From Sphingomonas sp. Leaf20 (GTDB lineage Bacteria > Pseudomonadota > Alphaproteobacteria > Sphingomonadales > Sphingomonadaceae): 64,000 nt of DNA. Both the position numbers and the translations under genes were made by a program. This document shows positions 1 through 8,144 of this stretch, piece after piece. The stretch covers positions 140,855 through 204,854 of the forward strand of contig NZ_LMKN01000008.1 in assembly GCF_001421535.1 (NCBI RefSeq), read 5' to 3'. The notes below the pieces were generated by a model, which searched no databases, was not told where the DNA came from, and was given only the letters and a program-made list of their open reading frames with translations. Position 1 is the stretch's first letter, and every line of letters starts with the position of its first letter.

Positions 1-14
1 GCCGCTAAGAGTGA

Positions 15-101
15 TTCACGCGAAGGCGCAAAGGCGCGAAGAGAAAGCCGACTTCCTGCTCTGCCTTTCTCGCTCTTCGCGCCTTTGCGCCTTCGCGTGA
101 A
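15..101. repeat. Long perfect inverted repeat downstream of hisA
   Basis: Two 29-base arms (15-43 and 73-101) are perfect reverse complements around a 29-base loop. The arms carry the alternating motif GCGAAGGCGCAAAGGCGCGA. It lies downstream of hisA on the minus strand. Next to it, at about 129-157, is a second simple GC-rich stretch of CTCCGCG units. It has no T-run, so it looks more like an intergenic palindromic repeat than a classical terminator, although an RNA hairpin of this size could protect or end the his transcript. No gene is seen in 1-160. Confidence 0.75.
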
Positions 102-160
102 CCCATATCTGCCTGCGGCGCCAAAAGACTCTCCGCGGCTCCGCGTCTCCGCGTGCCCCC

Positions 161-895
161 TCATGCGGCCTTCGCCACGCTCAAGGCCGCCGCGAGATCG
201 AGCCGGCCGTCGTACAAAGCGCGGCCCGTGATCACGCCCTCGACCCCGTCACGGACATGCAGCGCGAGGACATGGATCTCCGCGATCCCCTTCACCCCGC
301 CGCTAGCGATCACCGGAATGTCGACCGACCGCGCAAGGTCGACGGTCGCCTCGACGTTGCAGCCCTTGAGCATCCCGTCGCGGCCGACATCGGTGAACAG
401 CAGCGACGCCACGCCCGCGTCCTCGAACCGGCGCGCGAGATCGACCGCGCTCGTCGTCGAGACGTCGGCCCAGCCCTTGGTCGCGACCATGCCGTCCTTC
501 GCGTCGACCGCGACGACGATGCCGCCGGGGAAATCCTTCGCCACGCCGCGCACGAAGTCGGGATCCTCGAGCGCCGCGGTGCCGATCACGACTCGCGACA
601 CGCCCAGGTCGAACCAGCCCTCGACATTGGCACGCGTGCGGATGCCGCCGCCGAGCTGCACATGCCCGGGAAACTGCGCGACAATCGCGCGCACCGCGTC
701 GCCATTGACCGAGGCACCCGCAAACGCGCCGTCGAGATCGACGACGTGCAGATGCTCGGCCCCCGCCTCGGCGAACAGCATCGCCTGCGCGGCGGGATCG
801 TCGCCATAGACGGTCGCGCGGTCCATATCGCCCTCGGCGAGGCGGACGACTTGCCCGGCCTTGAGGTCGATCGCGGGGAAAACGATAAGGCTCAC
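161..895 (-). CDS. hisA: HisA, ProFAR isomerase of histidine biosynthesis
   Basis: This is phosphoribosylformimino-5-aminoimidazole carboxamide ribotide isomerase, the fourth step of histidine synthesis, cytosolic, with a (beta/alpha)8 barrel of about 244 residues, the normal size. The N-terminal FPAIDLK contains the catalytic Asp, and VAVDAKDG and FTDVGRDG match the second half-barrel with the other catalytic Asp and the phosphate-binding loops. The GTG at 895 is chosen as start because it overlaps the hisH stop as GTGA, exactly as hisH overlaps hisB; a GTG at 904 would add three residues. It is the last his gene seen. hisF, which often follows, would have to lie left of the window. Confidence 0.95.
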   Translation of the reverse strand: MSLIVFPAIDLKAGQVVRLAEGDMDRATVYGDDPAAQAMLFAEAGAEHLHVVDLDGAFAGASVNGDAVRAIVAQFPGHVQLGGGIRTRANVEGWFDLGVSRVVIGTAALEDPDFVRGVAKDFPGGIVVAVDAKDGMVATKGWADVSTTSAVDLARRFEDAGVASLLFTDVGRDGMLKGCNVEATVDLARSVDIPVIASGGVKGIAEIHVLALHVRDGVEGVITGRALYDGRLDLAAALSVAKAA

Positions 896-1497
896 GGCCG
901 CCACTCCAGAAAACGTTCGAGCAAGGCCAGGCCGTAGCGCTGGCTCTTCTCAGGATGAAATTGCACACCGATCATCGTGTCGCGCCCGATCGCCGCGGTG
1001 ACGGGGCCGGCGTGATCGGTGGTCGCAAGCACGTCGGCGCCTTCAAACGCGAAGCTGTGCAGGAAATAGGCCTCGCCCGGCGCGATCAGCGGATGCGCGG
1101 TGGCCGGGACCACGTCGTTCCAGCCCATATGCGGCACCTTCGCGTCCATTGTCCCCGGCTCGAGCCGTCGCACGCGCCCGGCGACCCAGCCGAGCCCGGC
1201 ATGCGTCCCCATCTCTTCGCCTGCCTCGGCCATCAACTGCATGCCGACGCAGATGCCGAGGAACGGCGCGCCCTCGTCGCGCACGCGCCGGTTCAGCGCC
1301 TCGACCATCCCCGGCACCGCGCGCAACGCCGCCGCGCACGCGCCATAAGCGCCGACGCCGGGCAGCACGATCCGATCGGCCTTAGCGACGACATCGGCGT
1401 CGGCCGTGACGATCAGGTCGCTACAGCCCGCGGTGCGCAGCGCGTTCTCGACCGAATGCAGGTTCCCCGCGCCGTAATCGATCAGCGCGAGCGTCAC
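892..1497 (-). CDS. hisH: HisH, glutamine amidotransferase subunit of IGP synthase
   Basis: This subunit releases ammonia from glutamine and channels it to HisF to make imidazole glycerol phosphate and AICAR. The class I glutaminase triad is visible: Cys83 in GICVGMQ, then His181 and Glu183 in QFHPEKS near the C-terminus. The 201-residue length is normal. The frame is open far upstream, but the start is placed at the GTG at 1497, giving the typical beginning [15 protein letters not shown] and a GTGA overlap with the hisB stop. Translational coupling in the order hisB-hisH-hisA is therefore likely. Confidence 0.95.
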   Translation of the reverse strand: MTLALIDYGAGNLHSVENALRTAGCSDLIVTADADVVAKADRIVLPGVGAYGACAAALRAVPGMVEALNRRVRDEGAPFLGICVGMQLMAEAGEEMGTHAGLGWVAGRVRRLEPGTMDAKVPHMGWNDVVPATAHPLIAPGEAYFLHSFAFEGADVLATTDHAGPVTAAIGRDTMIGVQFHPEKSQRYGLALLERFLEWRP

Positions 1498-2081
1498 AGC
1501 ATCCCCTTGGTCGACGGAATCGCGTCGGCCTTGCGCGGGTCGATCTCGATCGCGGTGCGCAGCGCGCGCGCGACGCCCTTGAACGCGGCCTCGGCGATGT
1601 GATGATTGTTGGTGCCGTACAGCGTCTCGACGTGCAGCGTGATCCCGGCGGCCTGCGCGAAGCTGTGGAAGAAATGCTCGAACATCTCGGTGTCCATCGT
1701 GCCGAGCCGCGTCTGCGAAAACAGGTCCTTCCACACCAGCCACGGCCGTCCCGAAATATCGAGCGCCACCCGCGTGAGAGTCTCGTCCATCGGCGAGAGC
1801 GCATCGCCGTACCGCGTGATGCCGCGCTTGTCGCCGAGCGCCTGCGCGAACGCCTGGCCGATCGCGATGCCGGTATCCTCGACGGTGTGGTGCTCGTCGA
1901 TGTGCAGGTCACCCTTGGTGCGGACGGTGAGATCGATCAGCGAATGGCGCGAGAGCTGTTCGAGCATGTGATCGAAGAAACCGACGCCGGTCTCGACGTC
2001 GTAAACGCCGGTCCCGTCGAGGTTTATGGTGACGTCGATCGCCGTCTCGGCGGTGGAGCGGGAAATCGTGGCGGTGCGCAT
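1494..2081 (-). CDS. hisB: HisB, imidazoleglycerol-phosphate dehydratase
   Basis: It dehydrates imidazole glycerol phosphate to imidazole acetol phosphate. This is the monofunctional form (195 residues) without the N-terminal histidinol-phosphatase domain found in enterobacteria. The manganese-binding motifs DEHHTVED and NNHHIAEA are both intact, as is the [13 protein letters not shown] segment. The ATG at 2081 ([10 protein letters not shown]) is chosen over an in-frame extension to 2129 because it fits the family start. It is the first gene of hisBHA and is divergent from sspB with 71 bases between starts, which must hold both promoters. Confidence 0.95.
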   Translation of the reverse strand: MRTATISRSTAETAIDVTINLDGTGVYDVETGVGFFDHMLEQLSRHSLIDLTVRTKGDLHIDEHHTVEDTGIAIGQAFAQALGDKRGITRYGDALSPMDETLTRVALDISGRPWLVWKDLFSQTRLGTMDTEMFEHFFHSFAQAAGITLHVETLYGTNNHHIAEAAFKGVARALRTAIEIDPRKADAIPSTKGML

Positions 2082-2152
2082 TCCGACTCCCATAACGGAC
2101 CGTACGGCGCATGCAATCTTGACCGGCATCCGAATACCGCTACCCAGAGGGA

Positions 2153-2638
2153 ATGAGCGATGGACTGCCCGATAGCCTGATTCCGTACGACGAGATCGTG
2201 CAAGAAGCCCTGCGTGCCGTGGTCGGCCGCGTGCTCGGCTCCGTGTCGGAGGCCGGCGGGCTTCCCGGCGAGCATCATTTCTACATCACCTTCAAGACGC
2301 AGGCACCGGGAGTGGAAATCCCCAAGCGGCTGATCGAACGTTTCCCGGACGAGATGACGATCGTGATGCAGAACCGCTATTGGGACCTCGTCGTCGACGA
2401 TACGCGCTTCTCGATCGGGCTGAGCTTCAACCAGGTCCCGTCGAAGCTGGTGATCCCCTATTCGGCGATCACCGCGTTCCAGGATCCCGCGGTCAGCTTC
2501 GAACTGCGCTTCCAGGCGCAGGAGGGCGCCGACGAGGCGCTCGGCGAGCATGACGAACCCGAGAATGACGGCCCCACCGCGGTGCCGATCGAGGACGGCT
2601 CGAACGTCGTCGCGGTGGATTTCAAGCGGAAGAAGTGA
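2153..2638 (+). CDS. sspB: SspB-family ClpXP adaptor protein
   Basis: This is a small cytosolic adaptor (161 residues) that delivers substrates such as ssrA-tagged proteins to the ClpXP protease. It resembles the alphaproteobacterial SspB branch: a compact beta-rich core ([38 protein letters not shown]), an acidic flexible linker, then a short basic C-terminal tail, [10 protein letters not shown], of the kind that docks on the ClpX zinc-binding domain. A purine-rich AGAGGGA lies directly before the ATG. It is divergently transcribed from hisB, an arrangement I have no functional explanation for. Confidence 0.88.
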   Translation: MSDGLPDSLIPYDEIVQEALRAVVGRVLGSVSEAGGLPGEHHFYITFKTQAPGVEIPKRLIERFPDEMTIVMQNRYWDLVVDDTRFSIGLSFNQVPSKLVIPYSAITAFQDPAVSFELRFQAQEGADEALGEHDEPENDGPTAVPIEDGSNVVAVDFKRKK

Positions 2639-2645
2639 CCGTTTC

Positions 2646-2793
2646 TCCCTCTCCCCCCGGGGGAGAGGGAAGGGGCCCGCCGCGCTTGCGGTGGGAAGGG
2701 TGAGGGGGCGTTGGGACACGCGTCCCGAGCCTCACGCCCCTCTCCCTTCCGTCGCCTGCGGCTCCTCCCTCCCTCTCCCCGAAGGGGCGAGGG
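2646..2793. repeat. C/T-rich palindromic spacer before fumC
   Basis: The 186-base gap between sspB and fumC (2639-2824) holds two GC-rich hairpins with CCCTCTCCCC arms: 2646-2670, a near-perfect palindrome, and 2771-2793 with a GAAG-type loop. GAGGG and CCCTC tracts lie between them. No coding signal is seen. The first hairpin follows sspB closely and could end its transcript, though no U-tract follows. It appears to be another family of intergenic palindrome, distinct from the GTCATCCTGACG family below. Confidence 0.5.
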
Positions 2794-2824
2794 ACCCACG
2801 CAAGCCCCGGAAGGTTCTCTCCCC

Positions 2825-4213
<1,389 letters not shown>

Positions 4214-4222
4214 CATCCCACC

Positions 4223-4308
4223 CCGTCATCCTGACGAAAGTCAGGACCCAGAGCCAAAAGCGTTGCGCGTCGTAACTCTGGATCCTGGATCAAGTCCAGG
4301 ATGACGGG
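4223..4308. repeat. GTCATCC-family palindromic repeat, copy 1
   Basis: The outer arms are CCGTCATCCTGACGAAAGTC and its near reverse complement ending ...GGATGACGGG, enclosing inner arms CAGAGCCA/ACTCTGGATCC around a variable centre. The right arm is variant (CTGGATCAAGTCCAGG). It lies just after the fumC stop and is the first of two copies in the fumC-small-protein gap. The same sequence recurs at 4330, 5617, 15561, 15775 (half), 41736, 56890 and 60861. Confidence 0.85.
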
Positions 4309-4329
4309 TGGTGTGTACGTCCTCCACCG

Positions 4330-4414
4330 CCGTCATCCTGACGAAAGTCAGGATCCAGGATTACTCAGCGAGACGATCGTAGCTCTGAGTCCTGACGTTC
4401 GTCAGGATGACGGG
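4330..4414. repeat. GTCATCC-family palindromic repeat, copy 2
   Basis: This second copy starts 22 bases after copy 1, in the same orientation, with arms CGTCATCCTGACGAAAGTC and GACGTTCGTCAGGATGACGG. The central part differs from copy 1 (no GAGCCA block). The tandem pair fills the space between fumC and the next gene. After it come about 65 bases holding the start region of the small-protein operon. Confidence 0.85.
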
Positions 4415-4481
4415 TGGTGGTGAAGCCGGGAACCCAAACGCCCGTCGCGCGCTAACCCGCCACACGCGAAGGAGAAATTAC

Positions 4482-4694
4482 GTGGGCGCAACGACCATAG
4501 GCGCGCTGATCGGCGCAGGCATCGACTCGCTCAGCGGCGATGACGGCAATGCGGACGGCGCGATCATCGGTGCGATCACCGCCAACGTACTCAAGATCGT
4601 CGTGCCGCTGGCCGTGACCTATGCGATCGGCTGGGCGGTGCTGCGCGGTGCAGCGGAACTCAAAGACCAGGTTTTCGGAGAGGTTAAGTCATGA
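4482..4694 (+). CDS. Small membrane protein with glycine-rich motif
   Basis: I do not recognise this 70-residue protein. The start is the GTG at 4482, preceded by a good Shine-Dalgarno (AAGGAG, 7-8 bases upstream). It begins GATTIGALIGAGIDSL, continues with an acidic loop (SGDDGNADG), and has one likely membrane helix (about residues 37-58, VLKIVVPLAVTYAIGWAVL). The GxxxG spacing in GALIGAG is glycine-zipper-like. It overlaps the next gene by ATGA, so the two are translated together. Function unknown; small inner-membrane protein is inferred. Confidence 0.7.
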   Translation: MGATTIGALIGAGIDSLSGDDGNADGAIIGAITANVLKIVVPLAVTYAIGWAVLRGAAELKDQVFGEVKS

Positions 4695-4891
4695 TCGGAC
4701 GTATCATCAGTGCATTGGTTGGCCGCGAAATGGGCCGTCGCGACGGTTCGGGTGGCGCATCGGGCGCGGTCAAGGGCGTGGTCGCGATGGGGCTGATGCG
4801 CCGTATGGGGCCGCTCGGCATGATCCTCGGCGGCGGCTATGCGGCCAAGAAGGCGTATGACCGCAACAAGGCGCGCAAGTCGGGCTACTGA
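4691..4891 (+). CDS. Small basic glycine-rich protein
   Basis: This 66-residue protein is not recognised. It is rich in Gly, Met, Arg and Lys: an amphipathic N-terminus (MIGRIISALVGREMGRRDG), a central hydrophobic patch with small residues (MRRMGPLGMILGGGYAAKKAY) and a basic C-terminus (NKARKSGY). The ATG overlaps the stop of the preceding small gene (ATGA), and the pair precedes gmk by 72 bases. The pairing suggests that the two products act together, possibly at the membrane. No function is claimed. Confidence 0.65.
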   Translation: MIGRIISALVGREMGRRDGSGGASGAVKGVVAMGLMRRMGPLGMILGGGYAAKKAYDRNKARKSGY

Positions 4892-4963
4892 TCCGCCGTC
4901 CGAATGACACAAGCGGGCCGCGCATGGGTTGACGCCCATGCGCAGTCCGCGGCAAGGGCGCGC

Positions 4964-5614
4964 ATGCCCCACACACTTCCGTCCGACCCGCATGGTTTTC
5001 GTCGCCGCGGAGTCCTGTTCGTCCTGTCCTCGCCGTCGGGCGCCGGCAAGTCGACGATCGCGCGCCGATTGCTCGCGGACGAGCATGAGCTTGAGATGTC
5101 GGTCTCGGTGACGACCCGCGGGATGCGGCCGGGCGAAGTCGACGGCAAGGATTATCATTTCACCGATCTCGAGGGCTTTCGCGACATGGTCGCGAAGGAC
5201 GAGTTCCTCGAATGGGCGCACGTCTTCAACCACCGCTACGGCACGCCGCGCGCGCAGGTCGAGGAGATGCTGGCAGCCGGCAAGGACGTGCTGTTCGACA
5301 TCGACTGGCAGGGCGCGCAGCAGCTGTTCCAGATCGCCGGCGGCGACGTCGTCCGCGTCTTCATCTTCCCGCCCTCGATGGAAGAACTCCACCGCCGCCT
5401 CACCAGCCGCGGCACCGATTCGACCGAGGTGATCGACGCGCGCATGTCGCGTGCGGCGAACGAGGTCAGCCACTGGGACGGCTATGATTATGTGCTGGTC
5501 AACGACGACGTCGACAGCTGCATTCGCGGCGTGAAGACGATCCTCGCCGCCGAACGCCTCAAGCGTTCGCGCCAGACCGGCCTGATCGGCTTCATCCGCC
5601 GCCTGACCCGCTAA
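4964..5614 (+). CDS. gmk: Guanylate kinase
   Basis: It phosphorylates GMP to GDP with ATP in the cytosol. The P-loop GAGKST is at residues 26-31, preceded by LFVLSSPS, and the GMP-binding region shows SVSVTTRGMRPGEVDGKDYHF, followed by the lid and the VLFDIDWQGAQQ block. The ATG at 4964 gives 216 residues with a short N-terminal extension before the core; the frame is open to an ATG at 4904, which would add 20 less typical residues. No strong Shine-Dalgarno helps to decide. A repeat copy starts three bases after the stop. Confidence 0.94.
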   Translation: MPHTLPSDPHGFRRRGVLFVLSSPSGAGKSTIARRLLADEHELEMSVSVTTRGMRPGEVDGKDYHFTDLEGFRDMVAKDEFLEWAHVFNHRYGTPRAQVEEMLAAGKDVLFDIDWQGAQQLFQIAGGDVVRVFIFPPSMEELHRRLTSRGTDSTEVIDARMSRAANEVSHWDGYDYVLVNDDVDSCIRGVKTILAAERLKRSRQTGLIGFIRRLTR

Positions 5615-5616
5615 CC

Positions 5617-5702
5617 CCGTCATCCTGACGAAAGTCAGGATCCAGAGCCAAGAGCTTCGACGTCCGCGGCTCTGGATCCTGGATCGAGTCCAAGCTGACG
5701 AG
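5617..5702. repeat. GTCATCC-family palindromic repeat, copy 3
   Basis: Left arm CCGTCATCCTGACGAAAGTC is intact, the inner arms (ATCCAGAGCCA / GGCTCTGGATCC) pair well, and the right outer arm is degenerate (GAGTCCAAGCTGACGAGACG). It fills the gap between the convergent gmk and ATP12-type genes almost exactly, from 3 bases after one stop to 4 before the other, so its transcript hairpin could act on both. Confidence 0.82.
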
Positions 5703-5705
5703 ACG

Positions 5706-6386
5706 TCAGAGCATCCCCAGGAACGCCACGCCGCGCGCGAATTCCTGGCGCTTGAGCTCGCGCAGCTCGGCCGCCTGCCAGTCCTCGCCCCACATCTCGA
5801 TCGACCAGTCCTCGTCGATCCCCGCCGCCGTCCAGGCCGCGTCTGCGTCGAGCCGGCCCTCGATCAGCGCCAGCCCGATCACCAGCGATCCCGTCAGTGT
5901 CACCACCGGCGACAGCCCCGCCAGCCGGAAATCGTCATACGCCGCGACCGCCTCGTGCAGCCGCGCAATCGTCGCGTCGGGTTGCGCGACGTGCATCACC
6001 CCCGCAGTCACCGCGAACGTCACGTCATACCGGCCGCGCGCCCAGTCGAGCAGTGGATCCCACGCCGCCGCCTGCCGCTCGACGAGTAACGCCGGCCCCT
6101 CGGCGCGGTAACAGAGCAGGTCGCTCTCGCCATACGCCGCCAGCCGCGCGGCAAACTGCGTCGGGTCGTTCGCGATCGGATCGGTCGCCGCATTGGCAAG
6201 GCCGGTCAGCGGCATCGTCCGCGGATCGATCGTCTCGCCGACGGCACGCCATTCCTCCGCGACCGCCTCCGCCAGCGCCGCGGTCGGCAACGCCAGCGGC
6301 CGCCGCCCGGGCGTCCGCACCGGCTTGCCGTCAAGCGTCACCACGCGATCCGCATCGATCGCAACGTCTTTCCAGAACCGCTTCAT
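5706..6386 (-). CDS. ATP12 family F1-ATPase assembly chaperone
   Basis: This 226-residue protein matches the ATP12 family, which binds the alpha subunit during assembly of the F1 part of ATP synthase in mitochondria and alphaproteobacteria. Recognisable blocks are MKRFWKDVAI, VVTLDGKPVRTPGR, AVAEEWRAVGETIDPRTMPLT, the ESDLLCYRAEGP segment and the C-terminal WGEDWQAAELRELKRQEF. It overlaps the upstream small membrane protein gene by ATGA, so it is the last gene of a three-gene operon with a HAD phosphatase. No ATP synthase genes are nearby. Confidence 0.9.
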   Translation of the reverse strand: MKRFWKDVAIDADRVVTLDGKPVRTPGRRPLALPTAALAEAVAEEWRAVGETIDPRTMPLTGLANAATDPIANDPTQFAARLAAYGESDLLCYRAEGPALLVERQAAAWDPLLDWARGRYDVTFAVTAGVMHVAQPDATIARLHEAVAAYDDFRLAGLSPVVTLTGSLVIGLALIEGRLDADAAWTAAGIDEDWSIEMWGEDWQAAELRELKRQEFARGVAFLGML

Positions 6387-6601
6387 TGGGGTGGACTCCG
6401 CCAGCGATGCGCCAGGCTGCGCGGCACGGTCGCGATCATCGCCATCGCCGACAGCACGATCGCCGTCCCGAGGATCTTCGGTCCCATGTCATGCGCGCGC
6501 GCGATCAGGATGAGGCCGAGCAACGCCCCCGCGACCCCCGCCAGCCGCACGACCACCAGCACGAACCAGCGCCGCTGCGCCAGCTTTTCGCCGTCGGTCA
6601 T
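6383..6601 (-). CDS. Small two-helix membrane protein
   Basis: This 72-residue protein has two predicted membrane helices, roughly residues 12-34 (FVLVVVRLAGVAGALLGLIL) and 44-60 (ILGTAIVLSAMAMIATV), with charged ends and a short loop RAHDMGPK between them. It overlaps its neighbours by ATGA on both sides: the HAD phosphatase upstream and the ATP12-type gene downstream. That tight coupling supports a real gene. The function is unknown. Confidence 0.75.
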   Translation of the reverse strand: MTDGEKLAQRRWFVLVVVRLAGVAGALLGLILIARAHDMGPKILGTAIVLSAMAMIATVPRSLAHRWRSPPQ

Positions 6602-7269
6602 GGCCCCGTCCTCGAATCCGCGACCATGTGCAGCAGCTGCGATACCGCGGTCGCGACGACGTCCGCCCCCGCATCCGACAATTCGTGGACCGCGTGATAG
6701 CCCCAGGCGACGCCGACCGCGCGCACCCGCGCCGCGCGCGCCATCGCCATGTCGAAGCTCGTATCGCCGATCATCGCGGTCGTCGCCGCGGTCGCACCCG
6801 CTTCGGCGATCGCCGCGAACAGCATCGCCGGATCAGGTTTCGACGGATGGCGGTCGGCGGTCTGCAACGTCACGAACCGGTCGGTGATCCCGTGCGCGGC
6901 GAGGATGTGCGCGAGCCCGCGGTCCGACTTGCCCGTCGCGACGCCGAGCACCCAGCCATCGTCGGCAAGCATCTGCAGCACGTCGGCGATCCCGTCGAAC
7001 AGGGGCTCGTCGGCGAGTTCGCCGCTCGCGCGCATCGCATGGAACGCGGCCTTGTAGTCGGCCGCGAGCGAACGATGCAGCGCCTCGTCGGCCTGTGGCA
7101 GCAGCACCTGCATCGCCTCGACGAGACTGAGCCCGACGATCCGGCGGATTTCGCCACGCGGCGGCGGGGCGAGCCCGGCCTTCTCGAACGCGCGCTCGCA
7201 CGCGACGCAGATGTTCGCCTGGCTGTCGACGAGCGTGCCGTCGCAATCGAACACGGCAAGGCGGATCAT
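6598..7269 (-). CDS. HAD superfamily hydrolase, phosphoglycolate-phosphatase-like
   Basis: This is a subclass IA HAD phosphatase of 223 residues. Motif I is FDCDGTLVDS with nucleophile Asp8 and Asp10, motif II is in LGVATGKS, the lysine of motif III is in HPSKPDP and the acidic motif IV is MIGDTSFDM. The alpha-helical cap lies between motifs I and II. The substrate cannot be assigned from sequence; phosphoglycolate and other sugar phosphates are typical. The ATG at 7269 is preferred to a TTG at 7281. It is the first gene of the HAD, small membrane protein, ATP12 operon, overlapping the second by ATGA. Confidence 0.88.
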   Translation of the reverse strand: MIRLAVFDCDGTLVDSQANICVACERAFEKAGLAPPPRGEIRRIVGLSLVEAMQVLLPQADEALHRSLAADYKAAFHAMRASGELADEPLFDGIADVLQMLADDGWVLGVATGKSDRGLAHILAAHGITDRFVTLQTADRHPSKPDPAMLFAAIAEAGATAATTAMIGDTSFDMAMARAARVRAVGVAWGYHAVHELSDAGADVVATAVSQLLHMVADSRTGP

Positions 7270-7382
7270 GAGAGTTTCCAACGCATTCCTGCCTCGTAGA
7301 TCAGCCGGGCGGACGAGGGAACGCCAAACCGGAACGCGGCTCGCCCTCGACGGTTCGTGTCGCAGACTTCAGGAGATCCACG

Positions 7383-7877
7383 ATGGCGCACGCACCGACC
7401 GACACCCCGAACATCTGGGCCGCCGCTGCGGCAGGGCTGGTCGCAGGGCTTGCCGCGTCGTTCGTGATGGATCGTTTCCAGGCCGGCGTCGCCGCGCTCT
7501 CGTCGTTGGACAGCGACGCGGAACCTGCGACCGAGAAGGCAGCGGACAAGGTGTCGCAGGTGGTGGTCGGGCACGAGATCCCCGACGATCGCAAGCCGCT
7601 TGCCGGGCAGGCGGTGCATTACGCGCTCGGGGCAGGGTTGGGGGTCGTCTATGCGGTCGCGGCGGAATACCGCCCGGCGGTGACGGCGGGCTACGGCACC
7701 GCGTTCGCACTGGCGAACACCGCGCTGCTCGACGAGGCGGCGGTGCCGGCGGTGGGTCTGGGTGAGGCCCCCTGGAAGACCGCGCCGTCGACGCATCTGT
7801 ATAGCGTCGCGTCGCATATGGTGTTCGGGACGGTGACCGAAGGGGTGCGACGGCTGCTGCGCGGGTGGATGCGGTAA
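7383..7877 (+). CDS. DUF1440/YagU-like inner membrane protein
   Basis: A 164-residue membrane protein with an N-terminal helix (IWAAAAAGLVAGLAASFVMDRF), a charged linker (EPATEKAADKVSQVVVGHEI) and two or three further helices including GQAVHYALGAGLGVVYAVAAEY and YGTAFALANTALLDEAAVP, ending with a histidine-containing segment (APSTHLYSVASHMVFG). The pattern resembles the DUF1440 (YagU) family, whose role is unclear. GGAG precedes the ATG. It stands alone between the divergent HAD gene and a run of palindromic repeats. Confidence 0.72.
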   Translation: MAHAPTDTPNIWAAAAAGLVAGLAASFVMDRFQAGVAALSSLDSDAEPATEKAADKVSQVVVGHEIPDDRKPLAGQAVHYALGAGLGVVYAVAAEYRPAVTAGYGTAFALANTALLDEAAVPAVGLGEAPWKTAPSTHLYSVASHMVFGTVTEGVRRLLRGWMR

Positions 7878-7899
7878 GCCCGGCGTCCGCTCCCACCAG

Positions 7900-7980
7900 T
7901 GTTCCCCCGCGAAGGCGGGGGCCTAGGAATCAAGCAGCGCTACGATCGTGGCCCTGGACCCCCGCCTTCGCGGGGGAACA
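7900..7980. repeat. GC-rich palindrome with TGTTCCCCCGCG ends
   Basis: The ends are TGTTCCCCCGCGAAGGCGGG and its reverse complement ending CCGCCTTCGCGGGGGAACA, enclosing a centre with GGCC blocks (81 bases in all). It is the first of two different palindromes between the DUF1440-like gene and rluC, which are convergent. It has the same plan as the GTCATCC family (long arms, variable centre) but a different sequence. Confidence 0.75.
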
Positions 7981-8010
7981 GTCAGGCGGGCACCCTCAGC
8001 CACCACCACC

Positions 8011-8110
8011 ACCCCGGCGAAGGCCGGGGCCCAATTGGGACACGTCGCTAACGAAGCGCATCGCTCAGTTACCGCAACTTCTCCAATTGGGCCCCGGCCT
8101 GCGCCGGGGT
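8011..8110. repeat. GC-rich palindrome with CCCAATTGGG inner blocks
   Basis: Outer arms ACCCCGGC.../...GCCGGGGT with paired inner blocks GGGGCCCAATTGGGA and CCAATTGGGCCCCGG at the two ends of a roughly 45-base centre. It ends about 35 bases from the rluC stop. With the preceding palindrome it fills the 267-base gap 7878-8144, in which no gene is seen. Related in style to the palindrome between groES and groEL. Confidence 0.75.
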
Positions 8111-8144
8111 GGAGTTAGACTAGCGTGCCGATCTCTCCGCTAGA

